Assembly: GCF_943736985.1 (NCBI RefSeq)
Contig: NZ_CALSFS010000001.1
Span: forward strand, 682,001 to 746,000
DNA from: Clostridium sp. Marseille-Q2269
Lineage (GTDB): Bacteria > Bacillota > Clostridia > Clostridiales > Clostridiaceae
Direction of reading: 5' to 3'
Length of the DNA stretch: 64,000 nucleotides
Each line of letters starts with the position of its first letter. Position 1 is the first letter of the stretch. A model generated the notes under the pieces. That model was given only the letters and a program-made list of their open reading frames with translations. It was not told where the DNA came from and made no database searches. Below, one piece after another: positions 44,673-54,458 of this stretch. The position numbers and the translations under genes were made by a program.

Positions 44673-45538
44673 TACATTTCTACCTCCCTTTTCTTATTAA
44701 ATCTTAATTGTGTTAATGTTATAATTGCTACTGTTATTAAGAATATTACTGCTTTAGCTTGAGCTAAACTAAATTTACTATATACAAATGCTGTGTTATA
44801 AATATTAAGGGCTAGCATTTGAGTTGAATCGTATGGTCCTCCACCTGTAAGGGATAAGTTTTGATCAAATAATTTAAAACAATTAGATAAAGTTAAAAAT
44901 AATCCTATAGTAAAAGCTGGTGCTACAAGAGGAACTGTTATGTGCATAAGTTTTTGAAATCCATTAGCTCCATCTATTTCTGATGCTTCCTTTAAATTTT
45001 CAGGTATTCCTTGAAGTGCTGCTATATAAATTATCATCATATAACCTGACATCTGCCAAGCCATTAGTATGGCAAGTGCCCAAAATCCTGTAGTTGTAGT
45101 GGATAACCACCCATTTAAGAAGCTCCATCCTATTTTACTTCCTATAACATCAAATACCTTTGTAAATATAAACTGCCATATAAATCCAAGTATAATTCCA
45201 CCAATCATGTTCGGCAGAAAAAATATACTTCTTAATATATTGCTTGTTTTCATACCTCTTGTTACAAGCAAAGCTAATCCAAATCCAATTAGATTAATTA
45301 AGATTACAGATACTATGGCAAATTTAAACGTAAATATAAACGCTTTTACAAAACTATTATCTTGTTTAAATACACTTATGTAATTAGATAATCCAACAAA
45401 AGCGGGGTTATTATTTATTCCATCCCAGTTAGTAAAAGAATAATATATCCCCATTATGGCTGGTATTAATACTACTATTAAAAATGCAATTAATATAGGT
45501 CCTACAAATAATCCAAATCCTAATTTTGATCTTTTCAT
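44672..45538 (-). CDS. malF: maltodextrin ABC transporter permease, MalF type
   Basis: CUT1 permease of 288 residues, six helices, without the large periplasmic P2 domain of Gram-negative MalF, as usual in Firmicutes. It has IYYSFTNWDG after helix 1 and the EAA loop EASEIDGANGFQKLMHITVPLVAP. A GGAGGGT box precedes the ATG. A strong hairpin in the malE-malF spacer probably reduces expression relative to the binding protein. Confidence 0.92.
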   Translation of the reverse strand: MKRSKLGFGLFVGPILIAFLIVVLIPAIMGIYYSFTNWDGINNNPAFVGLSNYISVFKQDNSFVKAFIFTFKFAIVSVILINLIGFGLALLVTRGMKTSNILRSIFFLPNMIGGIILGFIWQFIFTKVFDVIGSKIGWSFLNGWLSTTTTGFWALAILMAWQMSGYMMIIYIAALQGIPENLKEASEIDGANGFQKLMHITVPLVAPAFTIGLFLTLSNCFKLFDQNLSLTGGGPYDSTQMLALNIYNTAFVYSKFSLAQAKAVIFLITVAIITLTQLRFNKKREVEM

Positions 45539-45567
45539 AATACCCTCCTATAAATCATTATTTTATA

Positions 45568-45595
45568 AAATTAGGAGGGGGCTCCCTCCTAATTT
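45568..45595 (-). terminator. intercistronic hairpin between malE and malF
   Basis: AAATTAGGAGG (45568-45578) pairs with CCTCCTAATTT (45585-45595), extended by one more GC pair. On the minus strand it follows the malE stop. Such hairpins partly terminate or stabilise the upstream mRNA so that binding protein exceeds permease. Confidence 0.75.
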
Positions 45596-45601
45596 ATTAA
45601 A

Positions 45602-46936
45602 TTATTTATTTCTATCACTTTCCCATTTAGCTTGTGATGCTTTTATAACATCATCCCATGTAGCTTGACCAGATAAATATTTTTGAACTTCTTTTCCTAC
45701 TGATTCCATACCCCATCCAGTTGGATATCCCATGAATACCCATGGAGTTGTCTTTTTATTTTTAATATATTTTTCTACTGCTGCTGCTAAACAATCCTTT
45801 GGTTTTAAGTTGTCATATCCTTTAAATGGAGGTATAAATAATAGTTTATTTACAACAAAGTCTTTACCTTTTTCAGAAGTATATAACCATTTTAAGAAAT
45901 CTTTAGCTGCTTGTTGTTCTTCTTTTGAAACTTTGTTATTAACAGCCCAATACATTGGAACACCTATTGATATAGAATCTTCTTTACCACCTTTAACTGG
46001 TATTGGTAATATATCTAAGTTATTTGCAACTTTTTCATCAACTTTTTGAACTTCATTATAAATCCAGTTTCCTTGTTGAATTATAGCAACACGTTCAATA
46101 GCTAATCCTTGACCAACTTGAGTTGAGTAATCAACAGCATTTAATTTTGATTTGTCTTGTGAATTTTTTGAATAATTTGCTTGTAAATCTATTAATGATT
46201 TAAATCCATCTTTATGTTTAAACTCTACTTTTTTAGCTTTATAAGCATCCCTTGTACTAGTGAATTCTTGACCTAATACTGCATTAGATGTATGCAGTCC
46301 AGTTATCCAAGTTTCTTTAGCTGGCATTTCAAATACTGCTTCTAATTTTGGATATTTTTCTTTTAATGCTCCTGATTTTATTTTACTATCTAAAGTTTTA
46401 ACTGCTTGTTCTAGAGCTGTATAAGTATTTATTTTACTTGCATCTACACCTGCATCTTTAAATATGGCCTTATTATATATCAATCCATATCCTTCTATTG
46501 AAAATGGTGTTCCGTAAACCTTTCCATCTTCTGTAACACCATCTAAAACTCCATCTACAGAATTTTTAACCCAAGATTCTTTTGATAAATCCACTAATCT
46601 ACTTTTCCAGTCTTGAATATCTTGTGGTCCTCCTATATTAAATATAGCTGGTTCTTTACCTGATTGAATTTTTGTTCTAAGAGCAGCACCATAATCAGCG
46701 CCACCACCAACAGTTTCTATATTTATTTTTACATTTTTGTTTTCCTTTGAATATTCTTGAGCTGCTTGTTCAAGTTCCTTTGCTACCTCAACTTTAAATT
46801 GAAATATGTTAACTGTAACTTCACCATTTTCACCTTTTGTAGATGTTGACTTTGAGCCACAGCCCGCTAATGCTAAAGATGATAAAATGAGAGTTGAGCA
46901 CATAGCCGCTGCTACTAATTTTTTAATACGCTTCAT
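45602..46936 (-). CDS. malE: maltodextrin-binding lipoprotein
   Basis: Extracellular solute-binding protein family 1, 444 residues. The signal peptide MKRIKKLVAAAMCSTLILSS ends in a lipobox LALAGC, so the mature protein is lipid-anchored at Cys26. Conserved parts include VNIFQFKVEVAKELEQAA, YGTPFSIEGYGLIYNKAIF and IQQGNWIYNEVQ. It captures maltodextrins (inferred from the operon) for MalFG. ATG follows GGAGGG. Sucrose or other oligosaccharides are possible, but GH31, MalQ and GlgP downstream strongly support alpha-glucans. Confidence 0.92.
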   Translation of the reverse strand: MKRIKKLVAAAMCSTLILSSLALAGCGSKSTSTKGENGEVTVNIFQFKVEVAKELEQAAQEYSKENKNVKINIETVGGGADYGAALRTKIQSGKEPAIFNIGGPQDIQDWKSRLVDLSKESWVKNSVDGVLDGVTEDGKVYGTPFSIEGYGLIYNKAIFKDAGVDASKINTYTALEQAVKTLDSKIKSGALKEKYPKLEAVFEMPAKETWITGLHTSNAVLGQEFTSTRDAYKAKKVEFKHKDGFKSLIDLQANYSKNSQDKSKLNAVDYSTQVGQGLAIERVAIIQQGNWIYNEVQKVDEKVANNLDILPIPVKGGKEDSISIGVPMYWAVNNKVSKEEQQAAKDFLKWLYTSEKGKDFVVNKLLFIPPFKGYDNLKPKDCLAAAVEKYIKNKKTTPWVFMGYPTGWGMESVGKEVQKYLSGQATWDDVIKASQAKWESDRNK

Positions 46937-46951
46937 ATTTATCCCTCCAAA

Positions 46952-48052
46952 TTATAAAGTTATATTTTTTTCAGTTTCAAAATCAAATATATGGCATTTA
47001 TCCATATTCACCATAAATTCTTGAACATGTCCAGATTTTATTGAAGCTCCATCTTCTGATCCTAATTTTGATATTAATGATTTCCCTTCAAAATTAAAAT
47101 ATACAAAAGATTCACTTCCCATATGCTCTATTACATCAATTGTCCCCTTTAAACCTTGCCCTTTGTCACCTTCTTTCAATCTAACATCTTCTGGTCTAAA
47201 TCCAAACCAAACTTTTCTACCTATATAATCTTTGACTTTATCTTGTTTATCTTTAGATAAAAGTAATTCTAAGCTTCCAAATTTTAAAACTATAGAATCC
47301 CCTTTACTAATTAACTCTGCTTCAATAAAATTCATAGATGGTGATCCTATAAATCCAGCTACAAATTTATTTTTAGGATAATTATATATATTAAGTGGCG
47401 TATCTACTTGCATAATTTGGCCTTTATCCATTACACAAATTCTGTCTCCCATTGTCATGGCTTCCACTTGATCATGTGTAACATAAATCATGGTAGATTT
47501 AAGCCTCTTATGTAATTTACAAATTTCCACCCTCATATGTACTCTTAGTTTTGCATCCAAATTAGATAAAGGTTCATCAAACAAAAACACTTCAGGATCA
47601 CGCACTATAGCACGACCAACAGCTACCCTTTGTCTTTGACCTCCTGATAAAGCTTTGGGTCTTCTTTTCAAAACACTTTCTAGGCCCAAAATTTTACTTG
47701 CTTCATCTACTTTTTGTTTTATAACATCTTTTGGTACTTTGTTCATCTTTAATGAAAATGCCATATTATCATACACAGTCATATGAGGATATAATGCATA
47801 ATTTTGAAAAACCATAGCTATACCTCTGTTCTTTGGTGGCACATCATTTACACATTTATCTCCTATATAAATTTCTCCATTTGAAATCTCTTCAAGTCCT
47901 GCTATCATTCTTAATGTAGTTGATTTTGCACAACCTGATGGTCCTACTAAAACCATAAATTCTCCATCTGTTATATTTAGATCAATTCCTTTAACAGCTT
48001 CAAAACCATTTTCATAAGTTTTTCCTAAATTTTTTAGAATTACTTTAGCCAT
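46952..48052 (-). CDS. msmX: sugar ABC transporter ATPase (MsmX/MalK type)
   Basis: ATP-binding subunit of 366 residues that energises the MalFG channel. Walker A is GPSGCAKST, the signature LSGGQRQRVAVGRAI, Walker B VFLFDEPLSNLDAKL, the switch His in MIYVTHDQVEAMTMGD, and a C-terminal TOBE/regulatory domain (VWFGFRPEDV). It lies between lacI and malE; its ATG overlaps the end of lacI by eight bases. Unlike many Firmicutes, where a single MsmX gene is distant, here the ATPase gene is inside the operon; it may still serve other CUT1 transporters. Confidence 0.93.
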   Translation of the reverse strand: MAKVILKNLGKTYENGFEAVKGIDLNITDGEFMVLVGPSGCAKSTTLRMIAGLEEISNGEIYIGDKCVNDVPPKNRGIAMVFQNYALYPHMTVYDNMAFSLKMNKVPKDVIKQKVDEASKILGLESVLKRRPKALSGGQRQRVAVGRAIVRDPEVFLFDEPLSNLDAKLRVHMRVEICKLHKRLKSTMIYVTHDQVEAMTMGDRICVMDKGQIMQVDTPLNIYNYPKNKFVAGFIGSPSMNFIEAELISKGDSIVLKFGSLELLLSKDKQDKVKDYIGRKVWFGFRPEDVRLKEGDKGQGLKGTIDVIEHMGSESFVYFNFEGKSLISKLGSEDGASIKSGHVQEFMVNMDKCHIFDFETEKNITL

Positions 48053-49082
48053 TATTGTCCCCCCCTACTTTTTTTATACAAGATTCTCTTTCTAGCAACT
48101 CTGTTTTTAAAACAATATGTTTATGATTTTTTTTATTTTTTATTAAATCAAATATAATTTTTATACTTTTTTCACCTATACCCTCAGCTGGTTGTCTAAT
48201 AGTTGTTATTGATGGATGGAAATATTTAGAATATTCAATTCCATCGAATCCTACTATTGAAATATCTTCTGGAATTTTAAGTCCTCTACTTAATATAGCT
48301 TTTGCAGCTCCAATGGCCATAATGTCTGTAGTTACAAACATAGCATCCATATCTAAATTTTTATCTAAAATTTTATTCATGGCATTAAATCCAGATTCAA
48401 AAGTATAAGTACCTATTTCTGTTAAACTAGAATCGTATTGAATCTGATTTTGCAAAAGTGATCTTTTATATCCTTGCAACCTAAGTTGTCCTATACTTTT
48501 ATCCTTTTCTCCCGTTGTTATAATTCCTATCTTTTTATGCCCTAACTTACATAAATAATCTACTGCATTAAATGCTGATTTTTCATTTTCTATAACAACA
48601 CTTGAAAAATACTTTTTATCCATATGCTCTGGAATGTTTGTTGATGCAATTACTATTGGAGTATTTAAATTTTTTAGTTGTGTATTATCAACATCGTGAA
48701 ATTCACCCCCAAGGCATATTAAACCTTTTAATTTTTTTTCCTTTATAAATTGAATAGCTACTTCAAAATCACTTAATTTTGTTTTATTATAATGAAGAAT
48801 CATAGAATAATGCTTCTCAGTTATCTTTTCTTCAATAGATTTTATCATTTTTGAAAAGAAAGTGTTATGAATACCTTTAATTAAAATTCCTATACTATTT
48901 GTCCCATTTCTTTTAAGGTTTCTTGCACTGTTGTTAGGTATATATTTTACATCCTTTATAACTTCAAGTACCTTCTCTCTAGTTTCATCTTTTACATCTG
49001 GATGATTATTTAAAACTCTAGATACTGTACTTACTCCTACTCCTGCAATCCTTGATATATCCTTTATAGTTAAATTAGCCAT
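48045..49082 (-). CDS. LacI-family regulator of the maltodextrin operon
   Basis: Repressor of 345 residues. The N-terminal helix-turn-helix TIKDISRIAGVGVSTVSRVLNNH with hinge helix NSARNLKRNG leads into a periplasmic-binding-protein-like effector domain (SIGILIKGIHNTFFSKMI, VGFDGIEYSKYFHPSITTIRQP). It is the first gene of lacI-msmX-malEFG-GH31-malQ-glgP. Three contiguous 12-bp CG-centred sites lie 35 bp upstream of its start, just downstream of the promoter, implying autoregulation and repression of the whole operon until a maltodextrin inducer is present. It corresponds functionally to MalR. Confidence 0.9.
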   Translation of the reverse strand: MANLTIKDISRIAGVGVSTVSRVLNNHPDVKDETREKVLEVIKDVKYIPNNSARNLKRNGTNSIGILIKGIHNTFFSKMIKSIEEKITEKHYSMILHYNKTKLSDFEVAIQFIKEKKLKGLICLGGEFHDVDNTQLKNLNTPIVIASTNIPEHMDKKYFSSVVIENEKSAFNAVDYLCKLGHKKIGIITTGEKDKSIGQLRLQGYKRSLLQNQIQYDSSLTEIGTYTFESGFNAMNKILDKNLDMDAMFVTTDIMAIGAAKAILSRGLKIPEDISIVGFDGIEYSKYFHPSITTIRQPAEGIGEKSIKIIFDLIKNKKNHKHIVLKTELLERESCIKKVGGDNNG

Positions 49083-49111
49083 TGTATCTCTCCTCTAAGA
49101 AGGTATAATTT

Positions 49112-49147
49112 GGTATCGTTTTCGGTATCGATTCTGGTATCGTTTCC
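49112..49147. promoter_or_regulatory. three contiguous 12-bp LacI-type operator sites
   Basis: GGTATCGTTTTC, GGTATCGATTCT and GGTATCGTTTCC follow one another without a gap. Each is an imperfect palindrome centred on CG, the LacI-family pattern. They lie between the promoter (49160-49187) and the regulator's start codon. Confidence 0.8.
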
Positions 49148-49159
49148 AATTACAATTTT

Positions 49160-49187
49160 ATTATATCATATTTATGACAATTTTCAA
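49160..49187 (-). promoter_or_regulatory. promoter of the maltodextrin operon
   Basis: On the minus strand TTGAAA (49187-49182) and TATAAT (49165-49160) are 16 bp apart. The predicted start site near 49153 is just upstream of the three operator sites. Confidence 0.65.
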
Positions 49188-49329
49188 TAATTTTCTGAAA
49201 TTTATATTTATTTTTTTCCTTTGTATATGTCTATTTATTAAAATAAGTTTTTAGAATTAAAATATATTCAATAATTTGTTATAAAATTATTGCCATCAAT
49301 TAAATATTACTGGCAAATCTATATTGATT

Positions 49330-50171
49330 TTATTTATACTTTTTAGGACATGGAAAAACTTCGTTAGGGTCTGAATGCATCCTCATATTCTCATCTAATT
49401 CACATATTTTATTCATATCCTCTTTACTTATTTCAAAATCGAATATATCTGAATTATCTTTTATTCTTGATGGAGTTACTGATTTGGGAATAGACACAAC
49501 ACCCATTTGTAGATCCCATCTTAATACAATTTGAGGAATTGTTTTTTTATATTTTTTTGCTAACTCTTTTAATAATTCAATCTCAAATATTTTCCCTCTC
49601 ATTAGTGGCGCCCAAGCTTCTAATTGTATGTTATTTTTTTTGCAGAATTCTATTAAATCTTTTTGAACAAGTTTAGGATTAAACTCTACTTGATTTACCA
49701 TAGGCATTATTTCAGCATCTTCCATTAACCATTTTAGATGGTTCACTAAAAAATTACTTACTCCAATAGCTTTTATACGCCCTTCTTTATAGAGTTTTTC
49801 TAATGCCTTCCAGGTTTCTTTAGATAAAGATTGAGGCCAATGAACTAGATATAAATCTAAATAATCTGTACCTAATTTTTTTATTGAGTTTTCAAAGGCT
49901 TCTAAAGTTTTTTCATATCCTTGATCTGTGTTCCAAACCTTACTTACTAAAAATATTTCTTCTCTAGGAACTCCGCTTTCCTTTATTCCAATTCCAATAC
50001 CTTCTTCATTTCCATAAAAAGAAGCTGTATCTATGTGACGATATCCCACTTTAAGAGCTTCCTTTACTGAATCTATAACTGCATCTCCATTTTCAACCTT
50101 ATAAGTCCCAAATCCAAGCCAAGGCATTTTTATACCATTATTTAAAGTTGTACAACTTTTAAATCTTTCAT
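49330..50171 (-). CDS. aldo-keto reductase with a displaced reading frame at its start
   Basis: NADPH-dependent aldo/keto reductase, about 280 residues. Catalytic Asp/Tyr are in HIDTASFYGNEEGIG, Lys in FLVSKVWN, His in LYLVHWPQS; SIPKSVTPSRIKDN binds cofactor. The best ribosome site (AAGGAG, eight bases) belongs to ATG 50171, giving M-K-D-L-K and then a stop after nine codons, because the body of the gene lies in the -1 frame. One extra A in the TTTAAAA tract at 50157-50163, or a -1 slip at T-TTA-AAA, joins them as MKDLK-SCTTLNNG, the normal start for this family. The body frame is open to 50223 but has no ribosome site there. The substrate is unknown. Confidence 0.75.
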
Positions 50172-50555
50172 TTAAATCACTCCTTGAAATGTATACTTTA
50201 CAAGATACAAAGCCCCTTATCATAAGTATATTTACACATAAAAATATATACTATTAAATTTATACATTGCTTTTTAATAATATAACTACTGACCTTATTT
50301 ACTTAGAATTATTTCAAATTCTTAAACATATTTTTTAGAAAAAGATTTATCATTTCATATTTTGTAATCTAGTTAATATAAACTAAACCTTTTTTAATTA
50401 TGGATTTATATCTTATAATACTTTAATTGTATACATTATAAATATTAATTTCAATACATCTTCCATATTAAGTAATAACATCTTTTTATAAATAATTGCT
50501 TCCTTTTATTATATTTAATAAAGGATTACAGATTTTTATTACTGAAAACTACTAC

Positions 50556-50580
50556 TTTAACTAGCACAACAAGTTAATTT
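50556..50580. repeat. isolated end of the TTGTGCTAGTTAAA element
   Basis: TTTAACTAGCACAA followed by CAAGTTAATTT is the exact reverse complement of positions 6105-6129. The rest of an element is not recognisable here. Confidence 0.6.
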
Positions 50581-50589
50581 AAATTAATC

Positions 50590-51033
50590 TTAAAAGTCTA
50601 TTTTTAAATAAACCATATCAACTAATTGGATTCCATCTTCATAAATAGGATGATCATAGTTATCTATAAAAAAATTCTTTACTGTATGAGAAATTTCAAA
50701 TCCACAATGCTTATAAAAATGAATTGTAAGTGGACTATCCCCAGTACCTACAAGTATTGTCTTACATATTCCCTTATAGTGATTAAATATATATTCAGTT
50801 AATCTGCTTCCATAACCTTGTCCTTGATATTTCTCATAAGTGGCCAGATTTTTTATCTCATATATATCTTCTGCTTCTTTAGTTACTACACAAATACTTT
50901 TTAAATCCCCATCATATAAAGCAAACATTTTCCCACGGTTTAAATATTTATCAATCATATTTTCCTGTTCGTCTGCTAAAAGTAGTAAATCCAAATAATC
51001 TTTTTTATTGTCTTTTATTATTTTTATTTCCAT
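50590..51033 (-). CDS. GNAT-family N-acetyltransferase
   Basis: Acetyltransferase of 147 residues. The acetyl-CoA-binding motif A is LATYEKYQGQGYGSRLTEYI (about residues 70-90), followed by VGTGDSPLTIHFYKHCGFE (motif B). ATG follows GAGGAG. Its amino-group substrate (protein, antibiotic or small molecule) cannot be told. It lies beside a decayed GNAT gene of a different subfamily, and both are flanked by ends of the TTGTGCTAGTTA repeat. Confidence 0.85.
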   Translation of the reverse strand: MEIKIIKDNKKDYLDLLLLADEQENMIDKYLNRGKMFALYDGDLKSICVVTKEAEDIYEIKNLATYEKYQGQGYGSRLTEYIFNHYKGICKTILVGTGDSPLTIHFYKHCGFEISHTVKNFFIDNYDHPIYEDGIQLVDMVYLKIDF

Positions 51034-51181
51034 GTTAAACTCTCCTCTACCATATTAACAATTATATTTCATTTAATTCATAAACATATCATATTTTCTC
51101 ACAAAATTAATTACTTAATTGGTAAATTAATTTTTAAAATAGATTCTTTTATTTTACATGAAATGGGATTTATAGTTATTT

Positions 51182-51447
51182 TTATAAAAATTTTTTCATA
51201 ATAAAATTAGTTAGAACTTGTCTCTTTTTCACTACTGATTGCTTATTCAAAGTTTTATATCCACGTTTCTCAAAGAAAGATTTTGCAGTAATAGATCCAT
51301 GTGTTGTTATTGTATTAATATGTTTTTTTCTGCGTATTTCTCTAATTCATTAGCAATAATGGTTCCTACACCAATACAATGAACTGTATTATAAAAAAGT
51401 TTTATAATTTCTCTACAATCTTCTGATTTATATCTTCTCAAATTCAT
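51182..51447 (-). pseudogene. GNAT acetyltransferase pseudogene (internal deletion and frameshift)
   Basis: From ATG 51447 the frame reads MNLRRYKSEDCREIIKLFYN then TVHC, a normal GNAT start, and jumps straight into IGVGTIIANELEKYAEKN, which belongs to the acetyl-CoA motif. About 70 residues between them are missing. After that the frame shifts: INTITTHGSITAKSFFEKRG and YKTLNKQSVVKKRQVLTNFI continue in another frame to a stop at 51182. Deletion plus frameshift shows a dead gene. Confidence 0.8.
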
Positions 51448-51474
51448 GGGAGTTTCCTTCTTTCTAATTTAATC

Positions 51475-51488
51475 TGTTGTGCTAGTTA
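51475..51488. repeat. isolated end of the TTGTGCTAGTTAAA element
   Basis: TGTTGTGCTAGTTA matches the left terminus of the 6116-6247 element. Together with the end at 50556 it brackets the two GNAT loci. Confidence 0.5.
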
Positions 51489-51603
51489 TTTTAAAGTATC
51501 TATAATAATTTATAGTTTCATATCCTTTATGATATCCATATTTATATTGTAATTTCTTCATGTTTCTCTTCTCTCCTTCATCCTATTTTATATAATGCTT
51601 GTA

Positions 51604-51719
51604 TATAAATGGTACTATATTTAATCAAAAACTACTATAATCATAAATAGTACTATGTTTAACCAAAAATTACTATGATTAAAAATAGCACTATATTTAG
51701 CGATAAATTTATTATAATT
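51604..51719. repeat. three degenerate direct repeats of about 38 bp
   Basis: Units starting at 51604, 51643 and 51681 share the pattern AAATxGTACTATxTTTAAyC followed by AAAAAyTACTATrATT, the third being most diverged. The spacing is nearly constant. They lie beyond the 3' end of codA and upstream of the GNAT pseudogene; no function is evident. Confidence 0.65.
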
Positions 51720-51762
51720 AAAAATATTAAAGTTGCCCTATCATATTACTTATATAAAAATA

Positions 51763-51813
51763 AAAAACACAACACTCATAAATATTTTATGTATTGTTAA
51801 GTGTTGTGTTTTT
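51763..51813 (-). terminator. terminator of codBA
   Basis: AAAAACACAACACT (51763-51776) and AGTGTTGTGTTTTT (51800-51813) are perfect complements; on the minus strand a T-run follows. Confidence 0.8.
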
Positions 51814-51865
51814 ATATTTGATTTATGTAAAATCCATACCATAAATTTTACACTAACTATCAAGT

Positions 51866-53131
51866 TTAATTAAAATCTATTTCTTCTTTGGATTTCCTAT
51901 ATATATTACTTATTTCTGGTTTCGTTTCACTTATAACTTTACCTTTTCTAATAGAATATCTTACTTTTACTTGTTTTCTTATGGCATCATAAGGTGTTTC
52001 ACATGGAAGTATTATAAAGTTTGCATCCTTACCTTCTTCTATGCCATAATTCTCTTCTATGTTTAAAGTTTTAGCACTGTTATATGTTATGAAATCTATA
52101 GAATTATTAATATCTTCATAACCCATGATTTGGCAAACATGTAATCCCATAAAAAGAACTTGAAGCATGTTTCCTGTTCCCATTGGATACCACGGATCAA
52201 AAATATCATCATGTCCAAAACAAACATTTATTCCTGCTTCATTTAGTTCCTTTACACGAGTTACTCCTCTTCTTTTAGGATATGTATCAAATCTTCCTTG
52301 AAGATGAATATTAACTAAAGGATTTGCTACAAAATTTATATTAGACATTTTAAGAAGTCTAAATAATTTATAAGTATATGCATTATTATAGGAATGCATA
52401 GCAGTTGTATGACTTGCTGTAACTTTATGTCCTATTCCATATTCATATGCTCTTGTAGCTAATGTCTCAATAAATCTTGATTGTTCATCATCTATTTCAT
52501 CGCAATGTACATCTATAAGTTTATTGTATTTTACAGCTAATTCAAATATTTTATTTATGGATTTTACGCCATATTCTCTTGTAAATTCAAAGTGAGGTAT
52601 AGCTCCGATTACGTCTGCTCCAAGCTTTATAGCTTCTTCTAACAGTTCTAATCCGTTTTTATAAGATAGTATTCCTTCCTGGGGGAATGCTACTATTTGC
52701 AGGTCTACTAAATCTTTCATTTCCTCTTTTACTTCTACCATAGCTTTAAGTGCGGTAAGATTTGGATCTGTTACATCAACATGTGTTCTCACATATTGAA
52801 TTCCTTGAGCTACTTGCCATTTTAGAGCCTTTATGGCCCTATTTTTCACATCTTCTTTGGATAACATTGATTTTCTTTCAGACCAACATTGAATACCTTC
52901 AAATAAAGTTCCGCTCATATTCCATCTTGGCTTTCCTGCTGTTAATGTAGTGTCCAAATGAACATGTGGCTCTATAAAAGGTGGAATTAAAAGTCCTCCT
53001 TCACCATCTATTATATTATCATCTTTGTCATTAACTGTTTTATTATCTATGCTTTTAATCTTTCCATTGTGGTCTACAACTATATTCCATAGCCCTTCTT
53101 TATGTGTTAGTTTTACATTTTTTATTATCAT
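51866..53131 (-). CDS. codA: cytosine deaminase
   Basis: Amidohydrolase of 421 residues converting cytosine to uracil and ammonia. Metal ligands and active-site parts: [50 protein letters not shown] and [23 protein letters not shown] 53131 is preferred over TTG 53143, which abuts the ribosome site; it starts four bases after the codB stop. With the permease CodB it forms a pyrimidine salvage pair, and the leader has a PyrR-type attenuator. A related isoguanine or creatinine deaminase activity is possible but less likely. Confidence 0.92.
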   Translation of the reverse strand: MIIKNVKLTHKEGLWNIVVDHNGKIKSIDNKTVNDKDDNIIDGEGGLLIPPFIEPHVHLDTTLTAGKPRWNMSGTLFEGIQCWSERKSMLSKEDVKNRAIKALKWQVAQGIQYVRTHVDVTDPNLTALKAMVEVKEEMKDLVDLQIVAFPQEGILSYKNGLELLEEAIKLGADVIGAIPHFEFTREYGVKSINKIFELAVKYNKLIDVHCDEIDDEQSRFIETLATRAYEYGIGHKVTASHTTAMHSYNNAYTYKLFRLLKMSNINFVANPLVNIHLQGRFDTYPKRRGVTRVKELNEAGINVCFGHDDIFDPWYPMGTGNMLQVLFMGLHVCQIMGYEDINNSIDFITYNSAKTLNIEENYGIEEGKDANFIILPCETPYDAIRKQVKVRYSIRKGKVISETKPEISNIYRKSKEEIDFN

Positions 53132-53135
53132 AATA

Positions 53136-54407
53136 CTAAGCAACTTCCTTTCCTATTAGATCTCCTGTATTACTTTTCTTACTTATTATTTTACTACATA
53201 AAACATAAACAACAACACTTGCTATAACAGAATTTATAGTAGCAACTCCAGGAATAACTTTACTTGATATAACTCCAACAACCCAGCTTATAACTGCTAT
53301 ATAATTTACTTTTTGAAATTTCATATCTTCATACTTTGAATATTTTCTTTTATTAAGTATAAAATAATCAGCTACTAGTATTCCTCCTATTGGTGGAATT
53401 ATTGTATTTAATATGTTTAACCATCCTACGAAACTATTATAAAGCCATAATGACATAAGTGTACCTAATAATCCATTGAAAATAACCACTTTGTTTTTAG
53501 GCATTTTTGTTATATTTGAAAAACCAAGTCCAGATGCGTATATGGCATTATCATTAGTAGTCCATATATTAAATCCTAATACTATTATTGCTGGAATTAT
53601 AAGCCCTTGCATCATCATGACATCTGATATATCTGACTTTCCAGTTACCATAGCTCCTACAGCACCAAATAAAAACATAAGTGAATTTCCAATAAAGAAT
53701 GCTATGATAGTACTTAAAACCCCTACTTTTTTATTTTTAGAAAATCTTGTGAAATCTGGTGTTAATGTTCCCCCGCTTATAAATGAACCTACACATAAAG
53801 ATAATGATGCAGTAAAACTTATAGGTGAAACGGCTTTTATATTCATTAGCTGATTAATTCCACCCACTGTATCAACAGATTTGAATACAGATATGCTTCC
53901 TAAGATCGCTATAGATGGCACAGCTATTATACTTAAGATTGTAAGTGTCTTCATACCAAAATATGCACTACTTGTCATGATAATACCAGATAAGAATATA
54001 AGCACATATATATTTATTCCTGTTACTTTGTGAAGAGGCAAAGCAAACATTGCAACTCCCACACCAAACCAACCGACCTGAGTTATTCCTAAAATGAAAG
54101 ATACAAGATATGAGCCCTTTTCACCAAAAGAATATTTGGCAAGTAGATGAGTGGATAAACCTGTATCTGAAGCAATATAAGCTAAGAATGCTGTATATAC
54201 CCCTAATATTAAATTACCTGCAAGAATTGAAAAAATAAATTTTTTAAAACCTAATCCCGTTCCTATAGTACCTCCAGCCCACATACTAGCAGAAAAAAAC
54301 GTAAATCCTAGCATTACTGCAAACATTGATATAAATCCTTTTTTATCTTTGTTTTCTACTGAAGTTAAGGAATAATCAGAATCTTGATGTTTTTCTAGGT
54401 TACTCAT
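53136..54407 (-). CDS. codB: cytosine permease (NCS1 family)
   Basis: Nucleobase symporter of 423 residues with twelve predicted helices. NCS1 features include [20 protein letters not shown] in helix 1, [20 protein letters not shown], and [16 protein letters not shown]. The ATG follows TAGGAGGT. It imports cytosine for CodA. The 340-bp upstream region contains a promoter, a PyrR binding loop and a terminator, so transcription should fall when pyrimidine nucleotides are plentiful. It is divergent from the PocR/AraC regulator gene. Confidence 0.92.
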   Translation of the reverse strand: MSNLEKHQDSDYSLTSVENKDKKGFISMFAVMLGFTFFSASMWAGGTIGTGLGFKKFIFSILAGNLILGVYTAFLAYIASDTGLSTHLLAKYSFGEKGSYLVSFILGITQVGWFGVGVAMFALPLHKVTGINIYVLIFLSGIIMTSSAYFGMKTLTILSIIAVPSIAILGSISVFKSVDTVGGINQLMNIKAVSPISFTASLSLCVGSFISGGTLTPDFTRFSKNKKVGVLSTIIAFFIGNSLMFLFGAVGAMVTGKSDISDVMMMQGLIIPAIIVLGFNIWTTNDNAIYASGLGFSNITKMPKNKVVIFNGLLGTLMSLWLYNSFVGWLNILNTIIPPIGGILVADYFILNKRKYSKYEDMKFQKVNYIAVISWVVGVISSKVIPGVATINSVIASVVVYVLCSKIISKKSNTGDLIGKEVA

Positions 54408-54458
54408 ATGTATACCTCCTAAAATTTTATTTATCCTAGCACTTTCATATTATTTTGC

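Noticed and set aside
51604-51719. CRISPR array
   Set aside because: Units are degenerate along their entire length with no unique spacers and no cas genes.
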